A stretch of DNA of 64,000 nucleotides from Kribbella solani (GTDB lineage Bacteria > Actinomycetota > Actinomycetes > Propionibacteriales > Kribbellaceae). Below the pieces are notes generated by a model. It was given only the letters and a program-made list of their open reading frames with translations, was not told where the DNA came from and ran no database searches. Of this stretch, positions 24,285 to 33,213 are shown one piece after another. Positions within the stretch are counted from its first letter, which is position 1. Each line of letters starts with the position of its first letter. The stretch is taken from the NCBI RefSeq assembly GCF_014205295.1, contig NZ_JACHNF010000001.1, forward strand, positions 3,038,001 through 3,102,000, given 5' to 3'. A program made the translations under genes and the position numbers.

Positions 24285-25805
24285 TTGACCACCCGGGCCA
24301 CCGGTACTGTCCCGTCCACCGACTTCCACCAACACCGAAGCACCGAGCCGACCAGCCTCCGGGAGCCGCGCCGCCCCGGATTCAAGGACACCTTCAGCGC
24401 GCTGCGAGTCCGCAACTTCCGCCTCCTGGTCAGCGGTCTGCTGGTCAGTTCGACCGGCGGCTGGATCCAGCGCATCGCCCAGGACTGGCTGGTGCTCACG
24501 CTCACCGGCAGCGCCACCGCGGTCGGCATCACCACCGCGCTGCAGTTCCTGCCCACCCTCGCCCTCGGCCTGTTCGGCGGCGTGATCGCGGACCGCTTCC
24601 CGAAACGGAAGATCCTGCTGGTCACCCAGATCACGATGGGTACCTGTGCCGGCATCCTGGCGCTGACCGCCTTCACCGGCAGCGTCCAGGTCTGGCACGT
24701 GTACACGATGGCGTTCGTCCTCGGCCTCGCCACCGCCGTCGACAACCCGACCCGCCAGTCGTTCGTGACCGAGCTCGTCCCCCGGGACACGGTCCGGAAC
24801 GCGATCAGCATGATGTCGTCGACGTTCCAGCTCGGCTCCCTGATCGGCCCGGCGCTCGGCGGCGTACTTCTCGGTACGATCGGCGCCGGCTGGGCGTTCG
24901 CGCTGAACGGAATGACCTTCTTCGCCTCGATCAGTGCCCTGTTGCGGATGCGCGAGAGCGAGATGCCCGGGCTGCACGCGGCCCGCAAGGCGAGCGCCGG
25001 GCTGCGGATCCGCGACGGACTGCGCGACGGCGTCCAGTACGCGATGGCCGAGCCGGCCGTACGGTGGGCGATCGCGCTGGTCGGCATCTACGGCATGTTC
25101 TGCATCAGCCTGCCCGTGACGCTGACCGCGTTCGCGGACCGGGTCTTCCACACCGGCGCGTCCGGGTACGGCGTACTGAACTCGGTGGTCGCGTTCGGCG
25201 CCTTGGCCGGTGCACTGCTGTCCGCACGCCGCGTCCGGCCGACCCGCCTGCGGAATCTGATCGGCATCGCGTGCCTGCTCACGATCACCGAGGTGCTGGC
25301 GGCCGTGCAGCCGTCGCTGTGGACATTCATCCCGGTGCTGGCGTCGATGGGGATGGCGACGCTGATGTTCCTCACCGCGGCGCAGTCGATGGTGCAGCTG
25401 ACCACGCCGGACGGTCTGCGCGGCCGGGTGTCCGGGATCTACAACCTGGTCTTCATCGGCGGCGGCGCGATCGGCGGACCACTCGTCGGGTACCTGGCGC
25501 AGAACTTCGGGGCCCGTTCGGCGCTGCTGATCGCCGGTCTGGTCCCGGCGATCGCCACGGTCGCGATCGGCCTGCGGCTGCGGCGCGACGGTCAGTTCCG
25601 GCTCGTACTGGTCCGGACCCGCTCGCCGTGGCATCAGGTCCCGCTCCGGCTGAACCTGGAGCAGGCCGAGATCCAGCTCGCCACCCCACGCAGCGCGCCC
25701 GTCCCGAGCCGTCCACGTCCCTTCATCCTCGGCCGCCGCGAGCACGCCCGCACCGACCCCCACCTCCGCCCGCTACGCCCACGCCGCCGCCCCCAGCACC
25801 ACTGA
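24285..25805 (+). CDS. MFS exporter (enterobactin-exporter/MFS_3 type)
   Basis: 506 aa, 12 predicted helices and a long basic C-terminal tail (about 70 residues). Motif A-like GGVIADRFPKRKILLV after helix 2 and the opening FSALRVRNFRLLVSG, STTGGWIQRIAQDWLV-like segments are typical of the EntS-type (MFS_3) group. The best start is a TTG at 24285 with AGGGA upstream; no ATG or GTG is available before the conserved part. It is divergent from the LysR gene. The substrate is unknown. Confidence 0.82.
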   Translation: MTTRATGTVPSTDFHQHRSTEPTSLREPRRPGFKDTFSALRVRNFRLLVSGLLVSSTGGWIQRIAQDWLVLTLTGSATAVGITTALQFLPTLALGLFGGVIADRFPKRKILLVTQITMGTCAGILALTAFTGSVQVWHVYTMAFVLGLATAVDNPTRQSFVTELVPRDTVRNAISMMSSTFQLGSLIGPALGGVLLGTIGAGWAFALNGMTFFASISALLRMRESEMPGLHAARKASAGLRIRDGLRDGVQYAMAEPAVRWAIALVGIYGMFCISLPVTLTAFADRVFHTGASGYGVLNSVVAFGALAGALLSARRVRPTRLRNLIGIACLLTITEVLAAVQPSLWTFIPVLASMGMATLMFLTAAQSMVQLTTPDGLRGRVSGIYNLVFIGGGAIGGPLVGYLAQNFGARSALLIAGLVPAIATVAIGLRLRRDGQFRLVLVRTRSPWHQVPLRLNLEQAEIQLATPRSAPVPSRPRPFILGRREHARTDPHLRPLRPRRRPQHH

Positions 25806-25822
25806 TCCGCCCGCTCAGCTGG

Positions 25823-25842
25823 CCCCCGCGCAAGGTCGGGGG
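25823..25842. terminator. Short GC hairpin between convergent genes
   Basis: CCCCCG / CGGGGG arms with an 8-nt loop lie between the stops of the MFS gene and the dimethylformamidase-like gene. Confidence 0.35.
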
Positions 25843-25924
25843 TCAGCGCGGGACCAGCGAGATGATTCCTCGAAAGTAGCCAGCCGGAGCAGCACGGTCA
25901 GGGTCTGCGGTCGTGCTGAAAAGG

Positions 25925-27502
25925 TCAGCCGAGCGAGCCGCCGGAGCCGGTCGAGGTGGAGGCCGAGGCGCCGAGAGTGGCGAGGTCGCCGCGTGCGGGA
26001 TGCGTACGCCCGAGCGGCCCGGCCGCCATCCCAGTGATCAGGTTCAGCGTCACCTTGCGCGCGAATGCCACTCCCCGCGCGTCCACAGAGGTTTTCGAGT
26101 TCGGGCCGCGCAGCGAAGGCACCCAGTTCATCGAGCCCGTGTCGAAGACACCAGCGCCCGAGGGCACGGTGTAATACGTCGCGTCCGAGAAGGTACGGAT
26201 TGACGGCCCACAACTCACCGGCGAATGCGCGACCACCTGCAAATTGGCCGGCGTACCGGCGACCGGATAAGCGCGATCAACTTCCGTAGCGGTCAGCCCG
26301 GGGTATTTCGAGCCCTGCACCGCGCCTGTTCCCGCGTACAGGAAGAATGCCGGGTCGCGGACGGTGAACGATCCGACCGCGGGGAAGCACTCGTACAGCA
26401 TTCCGGTCAGCGAATTCTCCGGGCGCGGATTCGGTTTGCTGCGCCATTTCGCGGTCGTCTCCGGCCGGTTCTTGACCGGATCGGCACTCGCATCCTTGTA
26501 CCCGACCACGACCCGATCCGCGCCGAGCGCACTCGGCTCGTACCGGACCCGCCAGTACACCGCGTTCGCGCCGAGGAAGGCGAGGTTCGTGCCCGCGTCC
26601 CGCGCTTTGGTGACCGCGTCGCGCATCGGCACGGTCCAGTACTCGTCGTGCCCGAGCGACACCATGCCTCGCGCACCGGTCAGCGCCGTCGGGTCGGTCG
26701 CCACATCGACACTGGTCAGGTACGCGAGCCGAACGCCGCTCCGCTCGGCCAACTGGATCAACGGCAGCTCGGACTGCACCAGCGTCCGCGCGCCGTTGCC
26801 GTCGTACGGCCGGTCGAACGTGACCCGATGCGCGCGTGACCCGAACGAGTTGTCCGGCCCGCTGTACAGCGAGTAGCCGCCCCACTGGTTGTACGCCTGG
26901 TACGTGTTCACCGCGTCGACGATCGCTACCGCGCCCTGCGACGACTCCGAGCGGACGGTGATCGGTACGTACTTCTCCTTGCCGTTCGCTGCCTTCAACA
27001 GCAGCAGGTACGCCCCAGCCGGCCAGCCGGTGGTCTGTACGGTCAGCGACGGCTGCCACTTGGTGCTGACCAGATGGTCGGCGGGCCGTACGGTCGGTGC
27101 GGGTTGCGCCCGGCCCGGAATGGCCGACGACTTCCAGACCAGTCGCGCGCCGGTGCCGCCATACCAGCCGACCCGGAAGGACTGAACGGTGAACGCACCA
27201 GCGGTCGATGTCACGAACAGCCGGAACGGCTGCCCGCTCCGTACGCTGACGTGATCCGCGTACCCGGCCAGCTCCATCGGTCCGGCGATCCGGGTGGTGT
27301 CGATCTTCCACGCCGTCGTACCCGCCTTGGCGTTCTCGGCCACGGCAGACGCACTAGGGGTAGCTGCGGGGGTGGTGGCAGGCGCCGAGCTGGCCTGACT
27401 ACTGGATGACGACGGCTGGGAGGAGGGAGCCGTCGAACGGCATCCCGCAGCTGCCAGTACTACTACCGCGCCAAGCGTCACCCATCGTCGCACTCGCTGC
27501 AT
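25925..27502 (-). CDS. Lipoprotein with N,N-dimethylformamidase beta-subunit-like domain
   Basis: 525 aa from the ATG at 27502. The lipoprotein signal has lipobox AAAGC (Cys21), followed by a Ser/Thr/Pro linker. The main domain (WKIDTTRIAGPMELAGYADHVSV, SFRVGWYGGTGARLV, NTYQAYNQWGGYSLY, GMVSLGHDEYWTVPMRDAVTKARDAGTNLAFLGANAVYWRVR, read in pieces) matches the DMFase beta-subunit-like family found in many actinobacterial exported proteins. The HDEYW and GANAVYW motifs are well kept. True amidohydrolase activity is not proven for exported members. The gene stands alone. Confidence 0.8.
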   Translation of the reverse strand: MQRVRRWVTLGAVVVLAAAGCRSTAPSSQPSSSSSQASSAPATTPAATPSASAVAENAKAGTTAWKIDTTRIAGPMELAGYADHVSVRSGQPFRLFVTSTAGAFTVQSFRVGWYGGTGARLVWKSSAIPGRAQPAPTVRPADHLVSTKWQPSLTVQTTGWPAGAYLLLLKAANGKEKYVPITVRSESSQGAVAIVDAVNTYQAYNQWGGYSLYSGPDNSFGSRAHRVTFDRPYDGNGARTLVQSELPLIQLAERSGVRLAYLTSVDVATDPTALTGARGMVSLGHDEYWTVPMRDAVTKARDAGTNLAFLGANAVYWRVRYEPSALGADRVVVGYKDASADPVKNRPETTAKWRSKPNPRPENSLTGMLYECFPAVGSFTVRDPAFFLYAGTGAVQGSKYPGLTATEVDRAYPVAGTPANLQVVAHSPVSCGPSIRTFSDATYYTVPSGAGVFDTGSMNWVPSLRGPNSKTSVDARGVAFARKVTLNLITGMAAGPLGRTHPARGDLATLGASASTSTGSGGSLG

Positions 27503-27541
27503 GCTAGACCGGTAAGACTGGGAAAGCGCTGAGAGACTCGC

Positions 27542-27569
27542 GCCCCCGGCTGGATCGTCGGCCGGGGGC
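27542..27569 (-). terminator. Hairpin downstream of lysyl oxidase gene
   Basis: GCCCCCGGC / GCCGGGGGC arms (9 bp) with a 10-nt loop lie 45 bp after the lysyl oxidase stop and 40 bp before the next start on the same strand. Confidence 0.6.
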
Positions 27570-27613
27570 ACGAGCTGCCGGTGCAGGGAACCGGCGTGGC
27601 GCATCAGCAGATC

Positions 27614-29131
27614 TCAGGGAGCACTGATGACGCCGACTGGTGGCACCTTGACGGTGCGGTGGTGCAGCGTGCCGCCAAGGACGACCTTGCGCAGCGCGAC
27701 GTTGTTCTTCGTGTTCGACTCGTACAGGCGGTGCTCCGGGTTCGCGGTCACCTGCACGAAGTACGTACCGTTCGGCAGGTTGGTGATGTCGAACGACTGA
27801 CCCGGCAGCGTCTGTTCGTACGTGTCGCCGCTGCCGACGTCCAGCACCTCACGCACCGACAGCGAACCGTGGTCCCCGCACGCGGTGTGCAGATCAGTGT
27901 TGTCCGGGTGCCAGTTCGCGTTCTTGACCGTGTAGTCGATCGAGTCGGTCGCGGCCAGGCAGAACGCCTCCTTCTGGCTACGGACCACCTCTGACTGCTT
28001 GGCGTTGAGCAGGCTGTACCGGGCGAAGTCGGTGAAGTGCCAGTGGTTGTGACCTGGCCGGCCGTCCCACTCCAGCGTCCCCGTGTTCTGGTAGCCGACC
28101 TGCTTGCCGTGGCCGTCGTAGAAGTACTGGTACGCGTCCATCAGGTCCTTGCCCTGCCGCCGGAACCCGTCCAGCACCAGCGGCGACGGACCGGCGTTCC
28201 AGACGGTCGCGGAGAACTGCAGGAAGTCCTTGTTCGCATCCGGCGTGTCCGCGTCACCCGGAACGGCCTCGATGCCCCACGCCGGCACCGGCCGCAGGTC
28301 CGGCTTCGGGCCCTTCGGCACGCTCGGCTTCCCGGTCGGCCGGGCCGCGTTCGGCTTCGGCGCGATCGACTTCTTCGCCGCCTTCTTCCCGCCGAAGCAC
28401 CCGCGTACGCAGTCCTGCGACTTCTGCACGGTGACGTTCAGCGTGACCGCCGAGTCCTTCGCGGCGATCTTGAAGAAGTCCCGGTACGCCTTGCCGACCG
28501 TGACCACTGCCTTGTACTTACCAACCGGCAACTGCACCGGCGCGGCACCATCCTCGTACGTCCGCGACGACCAGCCGGTCTGCAGACCCCAGACCGCGCC
28601 CTGGGTGAACGGGTTCGCCGAGCAGCCGTCCGGGTACGGCGAGGTGGCCGGCGCGTCCGGCCGGGTCCGCGAACCGTCACCGTTCAGGCAGACCGACTGA
28701 TCCTTGTCGAGCACCTTCTTGCCCGCCGAGTTGGTGATGGTGACGTGCAGGAACTTCCCCAGCCCGGAGAAGTCCGTGACCAGGCCCTTCGGCAACTGCC
28801 GGGTCGCCTTGCCGTTGACGAACTGCGTCGCGACCACCGGTGACGCGTACGACGCACGGGTGGCGCGTACTTCGATCGGCGCGTTGCCCGCGACCACATG
28901 CGTACCGAGGTCGAGGTCGACGCCGTAGTCCTGGACGTTGTCCAGCGTCACATTGATGCTCCCGGCAACCAATTTCAGCGCCGGTCGCGCCGTCGCGGAC
29001 GCCTGACCGGACGCCGCGGACGCCTGACCAGGCGCACCGGGCGCCGCCGAGGCGCCCGCGGCCGCGAGTGCGACCAGACCTGCCGCTCCGGCCACGGCAA
29101 CCGCCGATCGGCCGAGCTTTGCTGCCTTCAC
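27614..29131 (-). CDS. Secreted lysyl oxidase-family protein
   Basis: 505 aa. Signal peptide with an AAAGASAAPG end. The N-terminal ~250 residues are an unassigned beta-rich part. A basic Pro/Lys linker (KKAAKKSIAPKPNAARPTGKPSVPKG, read in pieces) leads to the C-terminal lysyl oxidase domain, with copper-ligand-type GHNHWHFTDFARYSL near residues 355-370, CLAATDSIDYTVK, and the end NPEHRLYESNTKNNV. Bacterial LOX proteins are exported copper amine oxidases that crosslink or deaminate lysine. Conserved His residues are intact. It stands alone, with terminator hairpins on both sides. Confidence 0.85.
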   Translation of the reverse strand: MKAAKLGRSAVAVAGAAGLVALAAAGASAAPGAPGQASAASGQASATARPALKLVAGSINVTLDNVQDYGVDLDLGTHVVAGNAPIEVRATRASYASPVVATQFVNGKATRQLPKGLVTDFSGLGKFLHVTITNSAGKKVLDKDQSVCLNGDGSRTRPDAPATSPYPDGCSANPFTQGAVWGLQTGWSSRTYEDGAAPVQLPVGKYKAVVTVGKAYRDFFKIAAKDSAVTLNVTVQKSQDCVRGCFGGKKAAKKSIAPKPNAARPTGKPSVPKGPKPDLRPVPAWGIEAVPGDADTPDANKDFLQFSATVWNAGPSPLVLDGFRRQGKDLMDAYQYFYDGHGKQVGYQNTGTLEWDGRPGHNHWHFTDFARYSLLNAKQSEVVRSQKEAFCLAATDSIDYTVKNANWHPDNTDLHTACGDHGSLSVREVLDVGSGDTYEQTLPGQSFDITNLPNGTYFVQVTANPEHRLYESNTKNNVALRKVVLGGTLHHRTVKVPPVGVISAP

Positions 29132-29227
29132 GATGATGGAACCCCCTCTTGCCCGCGGCCGGCATCCTCACGAGCCGGCCTGCTGCTGGTACGACGACCT
29201 GCGGGGGCGACGAAGTTGATCACGGTT

Positions 29228-29247
29228 CCGTGGCAGTCCTGTCACGG
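29228..29247 (-). terminator. Palindrome/hairpin after SDR gene
   Basis: CCGTGGCAG / CTGTCACGG, 9-bp arms with one mismatch and a 2-bp centre, lies 38 bp past the SDR stop and 97 bp before the lysyl oxidase start. It may be a terminator or an operator for the latter. Confidence 0.4.
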
Positions 29248-29285
29248 CAAGTCATGAGCTGGGGCGAGCGGCTCACCCCAGCCGT

Positions 29286-30044
29286 TCAGATGCCCGCGGT
29301 AGTGGCGCCGTCCATCGTGATGATCGACGCGGTCACGTAGCTCGCCATCGGCGATGCCAGGAAGACCGCGACGTTCGCGACCTCGTCCGGCTCGCCGACG
29401 CGGCCCATCGGGATCTCGCGGACCAGGTCCGCCAGCAGTTCCTCCTTCGGCCGGCCGGTCGCCTTCACCGCGGCTTCGAGACCTTCGTCGACCCGCGCCG
29501 TACGCGTCGTGCCGGGATTGATCACGTTCACCCGGACGCCCTGCCCGGCGTACGCCTTCGCGTACCCGGCCGATGCCAGCATCAGTGCCGCGTTGGCCGC
29601 GCCGCCTCCGATGTGCAAGGGGTTCGCCGCGCGACCACCCTGGCCGACGACGTTCACCACCGCGCCGCTGCCGCGCGCCGCCATCCCCCGGATCACCGCC
29701 TCGGTCGCGTGCATGTACGTGAAGTACTTCGCGTCCATCGCCGCATGCAGCGCCGCGCTGTCCAGATCGTCCACCGGCGTACGCCGGGCAGCGCCCGCGC
29801 AGTTGATCAGGATGTCCGGTACGCCGATCCGATCGAAGGCGGCCTTGGTCGCGTCGGCATCGGTCAGGTCGACCGCCTCGACCTCGAACGACAGGTCCTC
29901 TTGTGCTTTCGCCAGGTTCGCGGGATTGCGGGAGATGCCGGTCACCGTCGCGCCCTCCCGCACCAGCGCCCGTACGCAAGCCAGACCGATGCCCTTGCTC
30001 GCACCGGTGACCACCGCGGTCTTGCCCGAGAGTTGCAGGTCCAC
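29286..30044 (-). CDS. SDR-family protein with degenerate catalytic residues
   Basis: 252 aa. The cofactor motif TGASKGIG (residues 13-20) and CAGAARR fit classical SDRs, and VRVNVINPG and the C-terminal SYVTASIITMDGATTAGI are normal. At the active site the usual Ser...Tyr-x3-Lys is replaced: NVVGQGGRAANPLHIGGGAANAALM puts His where Tyr is expected and Gly in place of Lys. NAD(P)-binding is therefore likely, but standard dehydrogenase chemistry is doubtful. GGAGAAG lies close before the ATG. Confidence 0.8.
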   Translation of the reverse strand: MDLQLSGKTAVVTGASKGIGLACVRALVREGATVTGISRNPANLAKAQEDLSFEVEAVDLTDADATKAAFDRIGVPDILINCAGAARRTPVDDLDSAALHAAMDAKYFTYMHATEAVIRGMAARGSGAVVNVVGQGGRAANPLHIGGGAANAALMLASAGYAKAYAGQGVRVNVINPGTTRTARVDEGLEAAVKATGRPKEELLADLVREIPMGRVGEPDEVANVAVFLASPMASYVTASIITMDGATTAGI

Positions 30045-30206
30045 TCACTTCTCCTTGTGACATCGATGTACTCGGCAACGAATCGGATTTACCGCTGTTC
30101 CGAGCTTGAACGCATCCGTACGATGGGTGACCAGATCGACACTCTTAGTTTCGACGCCTGATGCCCGAGCAGTTGCCCTGAGCACCGACGCCGGAGGAAT
30201 TCCCTC

Positions 30207-32348
30207 GTGCCGACCTCAACCACCTCACACTCGCCACCGGCTTCCGTCTGGAAGTCGATTCTCCATCACGACCTGCCGGCCTCGCTGGTGGTGTTTCTCA
30301 TCGCGATACCGCTGTCGCTGGGAATCGCCGCCGCGTCCGGTGCCCCACTCATCGCCGGCCTGGTCGCCGCTGTCGTCGGCGGTGTCGTCGCCGGCGCGAT
30401 CGGCGGCTCACCACTCCAGGTCAGCGGCCCCGCGGCCGGCCTGACCGTCGTCGTCGCAAGCCTGGTCACGCAGTTCGGCTGGGCCGCGACCGCCGCCATC
30501 ACCTGCGCCGCCGGGCTGCTGCAGATCCTGCTCGGCGTCACCCGGATCGGGCGGCTGGCGCTGTCCCTGTCGCCCGCCGTCGTGCACGGCATGCTGGCCG
30601 GGATCGGCGTCACGATCGCCGTCCAGCAACTGCACGTGGTGCTCGGCGGCAAAGCCCAAAGTTCCTTGATCGCCAATGTGGCCGAGCTTCCCGCGCAACT
30701 CGTCACCCATCATGGCCACTCGGTGGTGGCCGGCGTACTGACGGTCGCGATCGTGCTCGCCTGGCCGCGGATACCGAAGGTCAACGTCGTCCCGGCGCCC
30801 CTTGTCGCCGTGGTCGCGGTGACCGCGCTGGCGGCGATCGCGATGCCGCACGTCACGCGCGTCGACCTGCCGGACAAACCGCTCGAAAGTCTGATCCTCC
30901 CGAAGCTGCCCGACGGTACGCCGGCCGAGCTGCTCACCGCGGTGCTCACCGTCGCGTTGGTCGCGAGTGTCGAGTCGTTGCTGTCGGCCGTTGCCGTCGA
31001 CAAGCTGCACCGCGGCGCCCGCAGCAATCTCGACCGTGAGCTGATCGGCCAGGGCGCCGCGAACACGGTGTCCGGCCTGCTCGGCGGGATGCCGGTCACC
31101 GGCGTCATCGTCCGCTCGTCCACCAACGTCGCGGCCGGCGCCCGGACCCGCGCCTCCTCGATCCTGCACGGCCTGTGGATCGCGGCCTTCGTGCTCGCGG
31201 CCGGGGCGATGCTCGAGCTGATCCCGATGGCCGCGCTGGCCGGTGTGCTACTGGTGACCGGCCTGCGGCTGGTGCAGCTCGCGCACATCCGTACGCTGCG
31301 CCGGCACGACGAACTACTCGTGTACGTGGTGACCGCGGTCGGCGTGGCCGTACTGGGCCTGGCCGAAGGGGTTTTGATCGGACTCGTGCTGGCCCTGATC
31401 CGGGTCTTGTACCGGCTAGCCCGCGCGACCGTGACCTCGACCGAATCCGGCGGTATGTGGACCGTTCGGATCAGCGGCGCACTGGTCTTCCTCGGCGTCG
31501 CCTCACTGGTACGAAAGCTGCGGTCGATTCCGCCCGGCGCGCACGTCCGCGTCGAGCTGACCGTGGAACATCTCGACCACGCGGCGTACGAAGCCATCGA
31601 GGACTGGCGGCGCGGTCATATCGCCCGCGGCGGTTCGGTCGAGGTACTGCGATCGACGGCGAAGATGCTCGACGGCGTCCGCGAGTTCGAGGCGTCGGCG
31701 GAGTCGATCCGGCCGATGCTGGCGAAACTCGCGGCCGAAGGACAACGGCCGGAGCACCTGTTCATCACCTGCGCCGACTCGCGGATCGTACCGACGATGA
31801 TCACCACCAGCGGCCCGGGCGACCAGTTCTGCGTCCGGAACATCGGCAATCTGGTACCGCCGAAAGGGTCCAACAGCAGCTCGGTCGACGCCGCGATCGA
31901 GTACGCGGTCGACGTGCTCGGCGTCCGCTCGATCGTGGTCTGCGGTCACTCGTCCTGCGGCGCCGCGGCGGCCACCCTTGCCGCCGACGCACCCACCGGC
32001 TCCGGGCTGCAGGCCTGGTTGCGGCACTTCGAACCCTCGGTCAGGCATGCGGTCGGGCTGCCCGACATCATCGACCCGGCGACCGGCGTGAAGCTGATCG
32101 CCGCGGACAAACTCTCGGTCGCCAACGTCGCCGTCCAGCTGGAGAACCTGCGCAGCTTCCCGTCGGTCCGCCGGGCCGAGGACGAAGGCAGGCTCGAGCT
32201 GATCGGGCTCTGGTTCGACATCGGCGCGGCCGCGGCCAGGCTGGTACTGGACCGCGAACCCTTCCTGGCCCGCGCGGACGGCGAGCTGTCGAAGATCAGG
32301 AGCAACGGGACGGCGAGCGCGATCGCCACCAACCCGTCCAGCCAGTAG
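30207..32348 (+). CDS. SulP-family anion transporter fused to beta-carbonic anhydrase
   Basis: 713 aa. Residues ~15-400 are the SulP membrane domain (GLVAAVVGGVVAGAIGGSPLQVSGPAAGLTVVV and following helices). About 415-480 are a STAS-like domain (MWTVRISGALVFLGVASLVRKL). From ~510 comes a complete beta-carbonic anhydrase, with zinc ligands in CADSRIVP (~522) and HSSCG (~580), and the RNIGNLV motif. Such fusions link bicarbonate transport to CO2/HCO3- interconversion. The start is GTG at 30207 with GGAGGAATT upstream. Its 3' end overlaps the opposing PAP2 frame by 403 bp. Confidence 0.9.
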   Translation: MPTSTTSHSPPASVWKSILHHDLPASLVVFLIAIPLSLGIAAASGAPLIAGLVAAVVGGVVAGAIGGSPLQVSGPAAGLTVVVASLVTQFGWAATAAITCAAGLLQILLGVTRIGRLALSLSPAVVHGMLAGIGVTIAVQQLHVVLGGKAQSSLIANVAELPAQLVTHHGHSVVAGVLTVAIVLAWPRIPKVNVVPAPLVAVVAVTALAAIAMPHVTRVDLPDKPLESLILPKLPDGTPAELLTAVLTVALVASVESLLSAVAVDKLHRGARSNLDRELIGQGAANTVSGLLGGMPVTGVIVRSSTNVAAGARTRASSILHGLWIAAFVLAAGAMLELIPMAALAGVLLVTGLRLVQLAHIRTLRRHDELLVYVVTAVGVAVLGLAEGVLIGLVLALIRVLYRLARATVTSTESGGMWTVRISGALVFLGVASLVRKLRSIPPGAHVRVELTVEHLDHAAYEAIEDWRRGHIARGGSVEVLRSTAKMLDGVREFEASAESIRPMLAKLAAEGQRPEHLFITCADSRIVPTMITTSGPGDQFCVRNIGNLVPPKGSNSSSVDAAIEYAVDVLGVRSIVVCGHSSCGAAAATLAADAPTGSGLQAWLRHFEPSVRHAVGLPDIIDPATGVKLIAADKLSVANVAVQLENLRSFPSVRRAEDEGRLELIGLWFDIGAAAARLVLDREPFLARADGELSKIRSNGTASAIATNPSSQ

Positions 32349-33001
32349 TGATTGGCGGTCACCACCACGACCGCGAAGGTGAGCACCGGGTGCGCGATCC
32401 ACAGCCAGCGCAGGCGTGATCGCGTCACCCGGATCATCACCACCGCGATGATGAACGCCCAGCCGACATGCAGGCTGGGCATCGCGGCGAACTGGTTCGC
32501 GACACCGGAGTGCGCGCTCGGCCCGTACACGGACTGCCCGAGCAGCACACCGGTGTCCACCCAGCCGGACATCATCCGCGGCGGCGCGAGCGGGAATACC
32601 ATGTGCCCGATCAGCGCCAGCCCGGTCAGCGACGCGAACGTCCAGCGCGCCCGTCCGTACGCGGCCGGGCGGCGAATCATCAGCCAGAGCAGCACCGCCG
32701 CGGTCAGGGGGAAGTGCACCGTGGCGTAGAACAGGTTCGCGGCGTGGGCGAGTCCGTCCACGTTCAGCGCCTGCCGCTGCACCGCCGCCTCGCTCGGTAA
32801 CCCGAGCCAGGCCTCCCAGCGGATCAGCTTGTCCGCGTGCCGGAACGCCGATCCGGCGTGGTCGGCGGACAGGAAGCGGCCGAGGTTGTACACGCCGAAG
32901 AGCACGGCGAGCAGAGCCACCTCGCGGACGATCCGCCGGGCTCCCCCACGCGGCTTCGGCTCCAGGGGCTGCTCCACCCGTTCGATCGTCACCTGCGCCA
33001 T
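31946..33001 (-). CDS. PAP2-superfamily phosphatase/transferase (inositolphosphotransferase-like)
   Basis: 351 aa from the ATG at 33001 (GGGGG upstream); an alternative start at 33043 lacks a better site. Five or six helices. PAP2 motifs are present as PSLHVGWAF and ANHYWLDGLVA, the PAP2_3 variant. Conserved sequence ends near residue 245 (LLLIFDSSP). The remaining ~105 residues are antisense to the carbonic anhydrase domain and Ser/Ala/Arg-rich, looking like readthrough rather than a domain. It should act on a lipid phosphate at the membrane surface. Confidence 0.8.
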   Translation of the reverse strand: MAQVTIERVEQPLEPKPRGGARRIVREVALLAVLFGVYNLGRFLSADHAGSAFRHADKLIRWEAWLGLPSEAAVQRQALNVDGLAHAANLFYATVHFPLTAAVLLWLMIRRPAAYGRARWTFASLTGLALIGHMVFPLAPPRMMSGWVDTGVLLGQSVYGPSAHSGVANQFAAMPSLHVGWAFIIAVVMIRVTRSRLRWLWIAHPVLTFAVVVVTANHYWLDGLVAIALAVPLLLIFDSSPSARARKGSRSSTSLAAAAPMSNQSPISSSLPSSSARRTDGKLRRFSSWTATLATESLSAAISFTPVAGSMMSGSPTACLTEGSKCRNQACSPEPVGASAARVAAAAPQDE

Positions 33002-33114
33002 GCCGACCCCCAGCTCAAACCGAACGCTCGTTCTCCTGAACACCTTGCGCCCGGGCTCACGCCGAGATCAAGAACGGTCATTCGTTTTCCGTTGTGATCC
33101 TTGGCACTATTTCA

Positions 33115-33138
33115 AATTATCGCAACTTGCTGATAATT
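33115..33138. promoter_or_regulatory. AT-rich inverted repeat between divergent PAP2 and MFS genes
   Basis: AATTATC / GATAATT with a 10-bp spacer lies in an unusually AT-rich patch of this genome. It is a candidate operator/promoter region for the MFS gene starting at 33214. Confidence 0.4.
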
Positions 33139-33213
33139 GCGAAAAATATGAACCACCTCACACCCGTGAAACTCGATGGCGCCGGCACTGCACCTGCCGG
33201 GAGGATCTGGGCC

